From positions 17,024,492-17,088,491 of the forward strand of contig CAMGYJ010000002.1 of the NCBI GenBank assembly GCA_946122785.1: a DNA stretch of 64,000 nt, written 5' to 3'. The translations under genes were made by a program, and so were the position numbers. The notes under the pieces are model-generated. The model did not search any database and was not told the origin of the DNA. It was given only the letters and a program-made list of their open reading frames with translations. This stretch comes from Linum tenue (lineage: Eukaryota > Streptophyta > Magnoliopsida > Malpighiales > Linaceae). Below, in pieces: positions 24,462 to 35,314 of the stretch (position 1 is the stretch's first letter; each line of letters begins with the position of its first letter).

Positions 24462-24960
24462 TTTTTTTTTTTTTTGATAATGATGAAGAACTTAATTAGA
24501 AGGAAAATAATGGGAGTACATGGCAGAGACCCACAAGCAGTGGGCCAAGAAAGAAAAAAGAGACCACAGCAGCAAGAACTACAACGCTGACCGTGATCCA
24601 AAGCAACGAAAAAACTGAAGGAGAAAAAAGACAGGAAACCAGCCCAGGAGCCGATCACACAACATTAGCCTCCCGAATCCTGAATCGATCCTGAATGAAG
24701 CGCGCCCCTTGCTGTTGGTCTATATTCTTATGCGCCACAATCCAGTCGACGATGTTCCTGGTAATTTTCTTGGTGACAGTCAGGGGAGGGCAGCAAGAGT
24801 CCTGGAAAATTCTCTGGTTTCTTTCCTTCCATACAAACCAGCAGATCGCATGAATGGCACAAGATGCGAACCAGTCCTCAACGCCTTCGATATTAGGATC
24901 AAAGTGATCGATGATGCTGGTTATGTCTCCTGAAGACAAATCCGGACAAGTGGTCTATAT
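24462..24960 (-). mobile_element. 5'-truncated LINE with poly-A tail
   Basis: A 14-base T run at 24462-24475 is the poly-A tail on the minus strand, followed by a tail-proximal TCTAATTAAGTTCTTCATCA. The minus-strand frame at 24655-24939 contains AICWFVWKERNQRIF, typical of the extreme C-terminus of plant non-LTR reverse-transcriptase proteins. A 7 bp duplication TCTATTA flanks it (24455-24461, 24961-24967). About 500 bp remain of an element normally several kb long. Confidence 0.8.
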
Positions 24961-25154
24961 TCTATTAATTTGGTTACTTAAAAATTAAAATGATTGGGTA
25001 ATGCATCGGTAGCCATTTGTACACCCTTACCCAGGATTTAGATAATATACTTAAGTGATATCCAAATTTATTAATTATATTTAGAAAAACAAAATTCTTT
25101 TTCAATCTTAGGTACATTTAATGCATCCTTAAGAACTAGATTCTTCTCAAAAGC

Positions 25155-25611
25155 AAGGTTGTCAACCCACGAGTTAACCCAGACCCGGTCGAGTTAGTGG
25201 GTCAAGGGTTAATGGGTCATCCGCTTTAGCTCGTTTTAACCCGGAAATATGGAAAGAGCCATTATATTGTACTTATCCTGATAAATTATATCAAATCTCA
25301 TCTAACATATGAATAATAACATATAACATTACACCAAAGTAACATGTCGTACTTAGATCCAACATATTCTGAAAGTTCACACTCATTTATATAACATCAA
25401 TGTTCCAATGTTCAACTAAGAATTCCAAAAATTGAGTTAGGCGAAAAGAAAAATCGGAAAATAGGCGCATTTTGCAAACCAAAGAAAAAAATGACACAAT
25501 TTGACCTCCAACCCGATACCTTGTAACAATCGATCCGACGGGTGCTTGCGACCCGTTTTTCTCACAGGGTCAGAATCAAAGTGGGTCAACCCACGGGTCG
25601 ACCCGCCACTA
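25155..25611. mobile_element. Inverted-repeat MITE, right end cut by a CACTA element
   Basis: It begins AAGGTTGTCAACCCACGAGT and continues with CCCAGACCCGGTCGAGTTA, homologous throughout to the complete copy at 48975-49403. The right TIR is replaced at 25612 by CACTACAACAAAA. Confidence 0.7.
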
Positions 25612-26257
25612 CAACAAAAGTGGTCTATCCCAAGGGTTTTTTTAATATGTAGCAAGGGTTATAACCCCTGATACAAATTGTAGCAAGGGTTTTTACAACC
25701 CCTGCACGAACCCTCGCCAATGCTACCCCTGCTAAGTGTAGCAAGGGTTTTGAGCAACCCACGGTGAAAGTCCCATCCAAGGGTTGTAGCAGGGGTTAAA
25801 ACCCGTGCTACATGTATTAAGGGTTAAAACCCCTGCTACACTGCAGTGTAAATTCCAACGATGAGATGTCCATACCGTGGGTTAGAACCCCTAGTAAATT
25901 CGTTACAAAACTAGTAACCCTTGCTTAATTTGTGGCTAAATCAATTGCAACGAATTCAAAGCGGTCACTAAAGAGAGGCTAGCAAACATACTGAACAATC
26001 CAAAACTATCGCTAAAGTGAATCATCAAGGCTGGTGGGCGGTGGCTATAACTTGGTTACAAATACTCTAATACTATAAACAAATCCAAAACCAAGCTTTT
26101 TGCTGGTCAATTTTCCATATATATATTTCTTGGCAGCCAAATATTCATACCACACAATATGCTATCAATATTCCATCATACATACCATTAATAAATATAC
26201 TACGATTTAGGATCCAAGACAATATTAGAATAATATTCAAACATAATCAAAAGAAAT
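25612..26257 (+). mobile_element. CACTA (En/Spm-type) transposon terminus
   Basis: It starts CACTACAACAAAAG, the canonical CACTA end. This is followed over about 250 bp by subterminal repeats in both orientations: GTAGCAAGGGTT, AACCCCTGC and AACCCCTGCTACA. No matching TTTTGTTGTAGTG end was found in the following kilobases, so the element is truncated or interrupted. Its interior may include the block starting at 26258. Confidence 0.75.
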
Positions 26258-29013
26258 TGTTTATTATAATATTGGAGAAGCTTGAGAACTCAACAATGGA
26301 GCACGGATATCTCCATGAGCTTGTCTCTAGCTCCTCAACTCTGGAGTAGTAAAGAAAATCAGAAAACCTGAAAGTTATATTTCAGCATAGTTAAATAGAT
26401 CAATCATTAATATTTGATAATAGGAAGATAGTGTTTTTCCTCACCAAGCATTCCATATTCTTGACCATTGGTAGTGAGACGTGCATGAACAACATCATGG
26501 GTTGACACTTACTCAATCCACCAAGCCACCACTACACTAGCAAACAAGCATTTGTTCATATTCTCTCTAGAAGTTCTAGTAATTTTGGCTCGACTACTAA
26601 TCCTTCTTTGTTTTTTCTCAAGTCTCAACTAGCACCTAGTTCGCCAAACCTAAAGAGGAACCAAACCCAATTCATCAAATAAAAAATTAACAATCCATAA
26701 AGTAACAAAATTGTAAGCCAGAGTAGTGAATACAACGTTGGATAACATAGCATTTAACAAGAACATATAATTTAATGGAGAACAGAGAGGTACACACATA
26801 TCTACCTTTATCATCTGAAAGTTGGTTCCTTTTTCGTGTGGTTGAGAGAACCCAAGTCTCAGAGAGACACAGACGGATAAACTAGTCTTGAATGTCACCA
26901 ATGGCTTGGATCCATTTAAAACAGGAGGCAACCTCAAACTTAGTCACTGGCCTGCACACACACCAATTCCTAGCTGGTTAGAATCCATTACAGACATAGT
27001 TTTATGATTGATAAATATCCCTTACAGAGAAAATAACCAGATGATTAAAGAAGAACTTCGTCATGGTAAACAAAGAAAGTTTCGGATTTAATCTCAAGTC
27101 TTTAATTGAGATTAAGTTCAGTACCAAAGCTTTATGCTGGAACCGGAGCTGCTGATAAAGTTTCCTATAACAAAATGAGAAAGACACACAACAAGGTCAC
27201 ACAAGATACATTATCTCTTATGGATAAAGTAAGATAGAGAAAAGGTTACCAGCTTCTGTGAAGTTGCTTTCCTTGTACACCCTTCCACCCAGAACATCCA
27301 CATAAAACCTTAAATAACAACAAAACATTTCTTAAACTCTTACTTTGTTCATGCCTTAACAAGTAGTTCAGAGTCGACAAGAAAACTTTGACATGAATTG
27401 AGTAAAGGTTAAACTTACGGCAAGGGGATTGTCAAAAATTCATACCAAACTGAACAAAAATTCCAAAAGGAAGAGGGATTATGCTTTAATAAGCTTGCAC
27501 AGTTTCTGAGAAAGAAAGGAGACGACTGATATATTCTGGTTCATCATCTAGATAGTCATTTATCTCATGCTTCAATGGTTTATGACACAAAATGAGTAAT
27601 CACCTTTGCAGAGATATGCACGTCTATATTACTATTAGAGGTAGCCATGACTATAGATCCTCTTATAAATATCAGTTTTAATTCCCTTCCTTTTCCTTTG
27701 CCCCCTGCTGCTCTTTCCTGCATTCCCAAAACGAGAGCATCATGAGCACTTTAGCACATGTTATGCAGTATCAGCATCACTAGCAAAAATCATACTTATA
27801 ATGCATTCGTAAAGGTGGCCTATATATGCAAGAGTTTGTTTCTAACACTAACTTTTTCTTGTTAAAGAAATATACATATCCTTGGACAGTGCCAATTAGT
27901 TCAAAAGAGCTAACATACAAGACATAGCTAGCTTAATTACTGACAATTGAGATGTAATTAAGTTTCTCTTCATAATAACCAGTGCCACAGCCGAGGTCAG
28001 GGGAGCTACATACCTGGGAACCATTCCCACAACAATTTCTGTCATTTAGTTGCTTGAACCCTGCAAGCATACATACAGCCAAAGAAACCATTACGGATGC
28101 ATCAAGCTTGCATAAACGAGAGCTACATATCAAAACCATGTTCTTAGTAGATGATACAACAAAATTCATAGTTATAACAAGTTGCTGCAGTTTTACACTC
28201 ACCTGACTAGCAAGAGCCAAAGCAGTAGACCCACGATTTTCAGCTTTACAGAGACCAGGACCTCAACAAGCCCTCATAAACCTACCAACAACTTATATCT
28301 TCATGGAATTAGTAATACCAACTCTACAATGTATCAACATAGTCAAATAAACGGCTTCTTGTACGAGTAAATAAAGATGTTAATATATGAAGGACAAGGG
28401 AGCTAGGTTTGGTATGTTAAACTGTAAGTAAGAGCTTCTTACAGGTGTATCGTCCTATATGTGCTTCTGATATTCTATGCATCCCTTTTCCTGGAATCCT
28501 CCTAGTGATAGCTAGATTGATGACTCCTTGAACAACCATGCAAACCTTCGAAGCTAGTAAGTCTGGATAACTGAAAATCTGAAACTGCACCAATCTGATA
28601 GCGTTCAAAATGAAGCAAACAATAACAATTCATATAACCTCGGCAAAGAGCAATACTGTTTCATAAATCAGGAGTCGTATAATTGCACTTCCTCGGGATA
28701 AACCCTCGTGCAAGTCATCCTCCTAGAACATCATAATATCACCATGGGATATATATTTTCCCACTTATACGTTCAAATACATCAGTCATGAAAAATCATA
28801 CCCAATCACTTTCTCGAGCCATCATAAAGCATATCAACAGTCAAGCCCACAATTTGCAACATATGCACAATCATCAGCATAAACCAGGTCCATATTGATT
28901 AGGGCAAGTCAATAATATCATACAACAGTCCAGGGTTCATCATATAGCACAAAAGTCCATACACCCCTAATCATGCCATTCTAATTCACCTAGGTCAATT
29001 CTAAGCATCAATA
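26258..29013. other. Second copy of the 1-2780 block
   Basis: It matches positions 1-2760 almost exactly, with an offset of about 26256. One visible indel is CCCC versus CCC near 28233. No gene is recognised. Confidence 0.55.
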
Positions 29014-30225
29014 TAATTATCGTGATACGACAAACCCGGTATGCCGTGCTAATCCCTCACCAGCTCTGGTCGTTCAAACACCGGTTTAACCTTCCCGTAC
29101 TAAAACGTCAATTTCACCAACGAATCCCGAATTAAAATCCGAGACCGTCCTTATATCCCGTGCTGTATCCCCGTCAATATTAGTTCTTGGCTCCAGGTCA
29201 AATTCTTGATAAAAACACATCAAACCCTGGCCGGAGCTAAATTCAGCGATTTGGACCCCGACTTAAATAATTGCCGAAATTCAGGGATTAGAACTAGAGG
29301 ATTGATTACCTCGCTGCAGGAAGCTCGTATATGAAATTTGGGCTCAATCCGGCTTCCGGATACTCCGAAACCCTAATTTGACTTATCGGGAATTCAAGAA
29401 ATTCCTGGACCAAAAACTTGTTTTAAAGCTCTAAATCGATAAATCACGATGAATGGATGGATTAGGCATAACTTACGGGATTTTTGGATCACTAGGGCTC
29501 AAGATTGGAGCTTTGGAATTTTTACCCAGTCGCTCCCCTGCACTTCGCTCGCTCTGCTTCTCTCTCGGTCCGAAAGTGAAAAGAAGATGAAGATGGGGAA
29601 AATTAAATGAAACGGTGGTGGGGAATTAAATGGACAGGGATATACATATATATATATATATATATATATGGCGAGTTTTACGGTATCGTGGGTGAAATCC
29701 GGGGTACCGCATACCTTGAGTATGAAAACACTATCTAAACCTTTAATTGGCCGATCTTTTGGACATGATACTATACTCTAACCTTTAAAGATCAAAATCT
29801 AGGTCTTAAAATTCTCCCAATCTTATACTCCAAGATCAATATAATTAGAAACAATAATCGACGGTTACGATTCATCAAAATATAGGCACAAAAAGGAATG
29901 CACTATCTTAGAGTTTATATATTATGATTTAGATAATTAGGACATAGGGTTCACTCATTAAGGGTTAGGGTATAGTATCAGACCCAAAATTCCTGCTAAT
30001 TCGATGTCTAGATAACGTTTTCATACTCAAGGTATGCGATACCCCAGATTTCACCCGGGGTACCGTAGAAGCCACCATATATATATATATATATATAATT
30101 AATACGTATACTTATCCGATTGATCGATAATCCGATTTTCGCCGAAATATTAGCAAAATGCTCGATTCTAAATCGCGAACTTTCTAGCGATCAAAATATG
30201 GGTTTTGCCGGAACGGGATGTTACA
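29013..30225 (-). mobile_element. Probable gypsy-like LTR, second copy
   Basis: Duplicate of 2780-3991, ending in the reverse complement of TGTAACATCCC at 30215-30225. The microsatellite inside is shorter and the nested MITE is retained. Confidence 0.4.
29670..30076. mobile_element. Inverted-repeat MITE, second copy
   Basis: Duplicate of 3440-3844 with a 2-base insertion near 29810. The same roughly 70 bp inverted ends and flanking TA tracts are present. Confidence 0.7.
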
Positions 30226-30640
30226 GGTACGGCGGCCTTGGTTTCCTGAGCTTGAACGATCTGGTTCATCGTGAGTTGCATCACTGCCAATTGGTCTTGG
30301 ATCATTTGGAAGTTTTGCTGATTGTTGGTGTCGGCGGCTTCGAGAGCCTCCAGTCGTTGCGCGTTGGTGCCCATTCTCGGCTCTGATACCAGATGATACG
30401 GATCAAAGTTGTATGAATGTATAGATCCCTTTTCTTGGCGGGATTGGGCCAGTGTTTCTCGTTTCTTGGTGAGAATAACCACGCTACTACTTTGCAGAAA
30501 AATAATTGCTTCCTTATTCGAAGAGATTCAAAGCCTATAAGTAGGCTACAAACGACATCAACAAATCAAATCTAAAACTAGCTAACATACTAACTACCCA
30601 GCTCCACTTAAGGTGGAACTCCCTTATTCTCTAACGTTCA
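30226..30640 (-). mobile_element. LTR, primer site and gag start, second copy
   Basis: Duplicate of 3992-4403: minus-strand LTR (30640 to 30394, 247 bp), perfect TGGTATCAGAGCC and the gag start. The LTR differs from copy 1 by a 3 bp insertion and a few changes near 30443-30460. Confidence 0.75.
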
Positions 30641-30926
30641 CTTGAAAAATAGAAACAGAATAACAAACCCCTAACTACATGGCATGGCAAGCTGCTGCAT
30701 ACTCTTCGTCTGTTACTCGTTGATAAAATGAGGGTTGGGCTGGCGACCCCTTGCTGAACGACGAAGCCCATGACGAGGTCCATTAGTAGCATCAGAATCG
30801 CCACGACGAGGCCCATCATGGTCCATACTACTTGAAGCTGTTGAGGAATAGTTAGTCTTCGGCCTTTGCCATTAATCATGCGCATCTCATTGAGCAGGAG
30901 AGGTGGCATGAGCGTCGGGGACATCC

Positions 30927-33741
30927 ATCTTTGGAATTTATGTCTAAGCTCAGTTCAGTTATTTCATTTTCAGTTATTAAACACTCGGAGCCTTGTCATC
31001 CTTGCTCTTGAGCTAAACAGAGTCGGTTGCCGTTTTCTGTTAGCTCCATTAAGACCAAGGATTGTTTTGAATTAATTCACATGGATATTTGGGGTGCTTA
31101 TCAGCAGCCGTCTCTCAGTGGTGCTCATTATTTTCTCACTATAGTTGACGATTACAGTCATGGTGTCAGGGTATATCTACTCAAGTTTAAGTCAGACGTT
31201 GCCCGTCTTGTCATGATGTTCTGCGAAATGGTTCGCACACAATTTAACAAACGTGTTCGTCGGATTCAGGCAGATAATGGTCTAGAATTTCGCACCTCCT
31301 CTCTGCGCGATTTCTATGATCGTTCCGGTATTGTTCTACAGACTAGTTGTACTGATACTCCGCAACAGAATGGCGTGGTTGAACGCAAACATCGCCATAT
31401 CTTGGACACTGCTCGAGCTCTTCGGTTCCATGCTGGGTTACCTCTCCGTTTCTGGGGAGAGTGTGTTCTCACATAAGTTTATCTTCTCAATCGCCTTCCA
31501 ACCTCGGCAACTGGGAAGACTCCCTTTGAGGTACTGTTTGGCCATGTGGCCAAGTATGATCATCTACGTGTGTTCGGCTGCTTGCTTACGCCAAAGACAC
31601 ACATCATCATCTCGATAAGTTCGCTGCACGGGGGCGGACATGTGTTTTTCTAGGTTACGCCGCCAGTCAGAAAGGATATCGTCTCTTTGATTTGGATGCG
31701 CAGAAGGTAATAGTTTCACGTGACGTAATCTTTCACGAGTCTCATTTTCCTTACCGTGCACAGGACCCCACGGATTATCATTGGATCTCCCAGCTGTCTT
31801 TAGCGATGATGGCATTGAAGCGCCAGCCACCTCCTCGCAAAACCCCCTGGCGGATCCCTCGTCACCAGCCGCACCCCCGTTGTCGTCCCAGTCAGAGGAA
31901 GGGTCTTCATCCTCGCCAGTCATCACCACCTCTCCCGCGGGTGGACCCTCGTCCCCGGCCAGTATTGCCGGCAGTTCGCCCTCCAGTCCCGCTGTGGCTC
32001 CCATGAAGGCCATGCATGACGTCAACCCGGTGCCGCGACGAGGGGATCGTGTTCGTGTGAGGCCGAAGCACCACGATCTCTATGTCACCAACACCGCCAT
32101 TGCTTCCACTGTCAGGTATCCCTTGGCCAACTTTGTTTCTTATGCTAACGTCTCGCAACATTATCGTGCTTTCCTTGCAGCTATCACGAATGATGACGAG
32201 CCCCGCATGTTCAATCAAGCTGTGCGCCTGGCCAGCTGGCGCGCTGCCATGGCTGCCGAGATGGACGCCTTGGAGAAGAATGGGACTTGGACTCTCGTCA
32301 TACCACCTTCCAATCGTCGGATTATTGATGGAAAATGGGTATTCAAGATCAAGTATCGGCCAGATGGGACGATTGAGCGCTACAAGGCACGACTCGTCGC
32401 CAAGGGATTCACACAGATCGAGGGTGTCGATTTCCATGATATGTTTGCTCCAATTGCTAAGCTGGTCACAGTTTGTTGTTTTATTGCAGTTGCTGTTCAA
32501 CGAGGGTGGTTTCTGCACCAGTTGGATGTCAATAACACCTTCTTGCATGGTGATCTGCAGGAAGAGGTTACATGTGATTACCACCCGGGTTTGCTGCACC
32601 TGGTGATCAGCGTGTTTGTCGTCTTAACAAGTCCTTGTATGGACTTCGTCAAGCCTCCCAGAACTGGTATCAAAAGTTCACTGCTGCTCTGTGTTCCATG
32701 GGTTTTCGGTCCTCAGCAGCAGATCACTCCTTGTTTGTCTATCAGCGTGGTGAATCCTATGTGGCGGCACTTATATATGTCGACGACGTCATCCTTGGGG
32801 GAAATGACCTCGTTTTCATCAACCGGGTTAAGCTTTTCTTGGATCAGCAGTCAGTATTAAGGACCTTGGTCCTCTTTGTTACTTCTTGGGTATTGAGGTT
32901 GCTCATTCCCCGACTGATGTGGTTCTTAGTCAGCGAAAATATGTACTTGATATTCTTGAGGAGGCCGGAGTTCAAGGAGCTCGCCCCAGTCACTTTCCTA
33001 TGGAACAGAATCACCAGCTGACCAAGCTAGAGATTTCTGAACCGTTGGCCGATGGGTCACCGTATCGCCGTCTTATTGGCCGTCTTCAATGCCTGACTGT
33101 CACTCGTCCAGATATCACCTATGGCGTGAACATCTTCAGTCGTTTTGTCCATGCTCCTACTAAGGCTCACATGGATGCTGCCGTCCGCATCCTTCGGTAC
33201 CTAAAGTTGTCCCCTGGACAGGGTCTCTTTTTCCCAGCCAAGGGATCTCTCGATCTCGTTGCCTATTGTGACGCTGATTGGGTCGGTTGTCAGAGCATGC
33301 GTTGCTCCACCACAGGGTATCTTGTCACTCTTGGTTCTGCTCCCATTTCCTGGAGTTCTAAGAAGCAGAAGGTGGTTGCCCGATCGTCTGCTGAAGCAGA
33401 GTACCGTGCCATGGCCACCATTGTTAGCGAAGTCTTATGGCTTCGCTGGTTACTTCGGGAGCTAGGGGTCTCCTCCTCCCACGCTACTCCACTCTACTGC
33501 GATAACCAGGCAACCCTACATATTGCTGCCAACCCTGTTTTCCACGAACGTACGAAGCACGTGGAGATGGATTGTCACTTTGTTCGTGAGCGTGTAGTCT
33601 TTGGTGATATCGCTCCCCGTAAGGTTAGCTCCGATTTGCAGCTTGCTCATCTCTTCACTAAAGGCTTGGGCACGGAGCGTTTTCAGTTCTTGACCTCCAA
33701 GCTGAACGTTCGTGACCTCTACCGTTCAACTTGCGGGGACG
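30927..33741 (+). pseudogene. Ty1-copia pol pseudogene, second copy
   Basis: Same domains as 4690-7503: integrase core 31027-31476, RT with YVDD near 32776-32787 and RNase H at about 33200-33730. One base present here near 31663 is missing in copy 1, so the integrase C-terminal region ([18 protein letters not shown]) reads through in this copy. All other breaks are shared. They therefore predate the duplication, and the copy 1 deletion postdates it. Confidence 0.93.
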
Positions 33742-34018
33742 TATTGGGCCGTGACATTCGAGTTGAAGCCCAAGACACGCAAGCCCATGCCTTAACTCAT
33801 AGCAACGTGGAAGCTAAGCTTCCTCATACGAGTGGGAAAGGAAGAGAGCTTGTAACCCTAGCTGCTACTAGTCTTGATATAAGTCCTGTTGTACAGCCGG
33901 TTGGCTAATCACTGAAGTAATCAATAAGAGCTAAAGCTGGAGAGGCTAATCTCTCCCGTGGACTAGTCCCGATCAATCGGGGATACCACGTAAACACCGT
34001 ATCTGTTACTAGTTCTCA
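33742..34018 (+). mobile_element. 3' LTR of copia remnant, second copy
   Basis: Identical by eye to 7504-7780 and ending TTCTCA. It is followed by the recombinant R repeat. Confidence 0.6.
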
Positions 34019-35314
34019 TATATAATACGTAAATCTAACTACAACAAAAAACCTACGAACTTACGTTACCCTAGCCGACTCGATCGGCAACCTAACAAAG
34101 ACTCCTCAAACCTACCTAGTAACAAATAAAAATGACAGTTGGATCGATCACCACATGGCAGCAAGGTCCAAGTTGCAGGCAGACATGCTCCTCTTTCTGC
34201 GGATATCATGAACTCGGTAACCCGATAGTCGATGATGGATAGAGATTCGAGGTAATTAACCTGCGGTAGTTAGTAGAGAAAGCTTAGTTAATTTGTTTAT
34301 TACCCCACGTGTCGCTGAGAGGTGAAGGAAGGAAATAATGTTGTTTAGGTTTGTAAATAGTGAGAGCTGTACGTACGAAAATATCAGATCAAGGACCTTC
34401 AACTCAACTGAGATTTAGAGAGAGAGAGAGAGAGAGAGAGTTGAGTGGTAGGTTTTTCAAATCGCAATCTCACTTGGGTTGATCAGGAATATTCCACTGC
34501 GGTCTGCGGGTTGCTCGCATCCAGGACTGTCAAGAACCAGTTGCTCCCAATAACTCGAGTTGTTGGGAGAGGTTCAATTCTGGATCATATACCACATACT
34601 AACACACCCCCTCAAACGAAAGCCACCATATATGGGCTTGAAGTTTGCACAGGCATCAGACACCATGTGCAAACAAATGGGGGTTACCGGGATTCGAACA
34701 CAAGACCTTTCGGTTACAGAAGGCTCTGATACCATGTCAAGAACCAGTTGCTCCCAATAACTCGAGTTGTTGGGAGAAGGTTACGCTGGATCTTATACCA
34801 CTCTCTAACACGCCCCCTCAAACGAAAGCCAACCCACGGGCTTGAAGTTTGCACAGGCCCACCATACCATGTGCTTGAAAGACAACAGTTAATATTGGGG
34901 GTCGTGGAGATTCGAACACATGACCTTTTGGTTCTAGGCTCTGATACCATGTCATGAACCAGTTGCTCCCAATAACTCGAGTTGTTGGGAGAGGTTCAAT
35001 TCTGGATCATATACCACATACTAACAAGGACAGATTTCAATGCAGAACGTTTGTCTTATTCAATCCTTCCAGTTATTTAAGTAAGGTTAGTGCCATGGAG
35101 AAGTTAGATTTAAAATGAATCTCTAGCTAGTTCGTGGTTTAAATAGACAACGTTTTGATTCAAAAAAAAAAAAAGAAAGAAAATATGAGTTGGTAAGAGC
35201 AAATATCAAGAAGAAACATCTATTTGTACGAGAAATAATATGTTAGGAGGAAATTATGTATGGACATCTTATATCGACGAATAGAGAATCTACTTCACGA
35301 AGATTAACTATACA
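34019..35314 (+). repeat. Recombinant R repeat upstream of BG2
   Basis: The left part (to about 34190, GACATGCTCCTC) matches R1. The right part (from about 34212, GAACTCGGTAACCCG, with the GGAAGGAAATAATG version of the core) matches R2. The G-box is at 34306-34311. A 499 bp TRIM array is inserted at 34528, and the unit is cut by a Helitron at 35315; its continuation resumes at 38198. Confidence 0.85.
34528..35026 (-). mobile_element. TRIM retrotransposon array with three LTRs
   Basis: On the minus strand this reads LTR-PBS-spacer-LTR-PBS-spacer-LTR. The LTRs are 77, 76 and 77 bp (34528-34604, 34735-34810, 34950-35026; TGTTAG...GACA ends). Each inner junction has a perfect TGGTATCAGAGCC primer site (34937-34949, 34722-34734) and a GAGGGGG polypurine tract (near 34604-34613, 34811-34818). 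The 5 bp AGGAC flanks it (34523-34527, 35027-35031), and the BG1 side has the empty site at 14368-14372. Non-coding terminal-repeat retrotransposon in miniature. Confidence 0.93.

Noticed and set aside
34445..34957. Several overlapping 60-90 codon frames with a DTMSRTS-like end
   Set aside because: They are translations of the TRIM primer-site and LTR sequence; TRIMs encode no protein.
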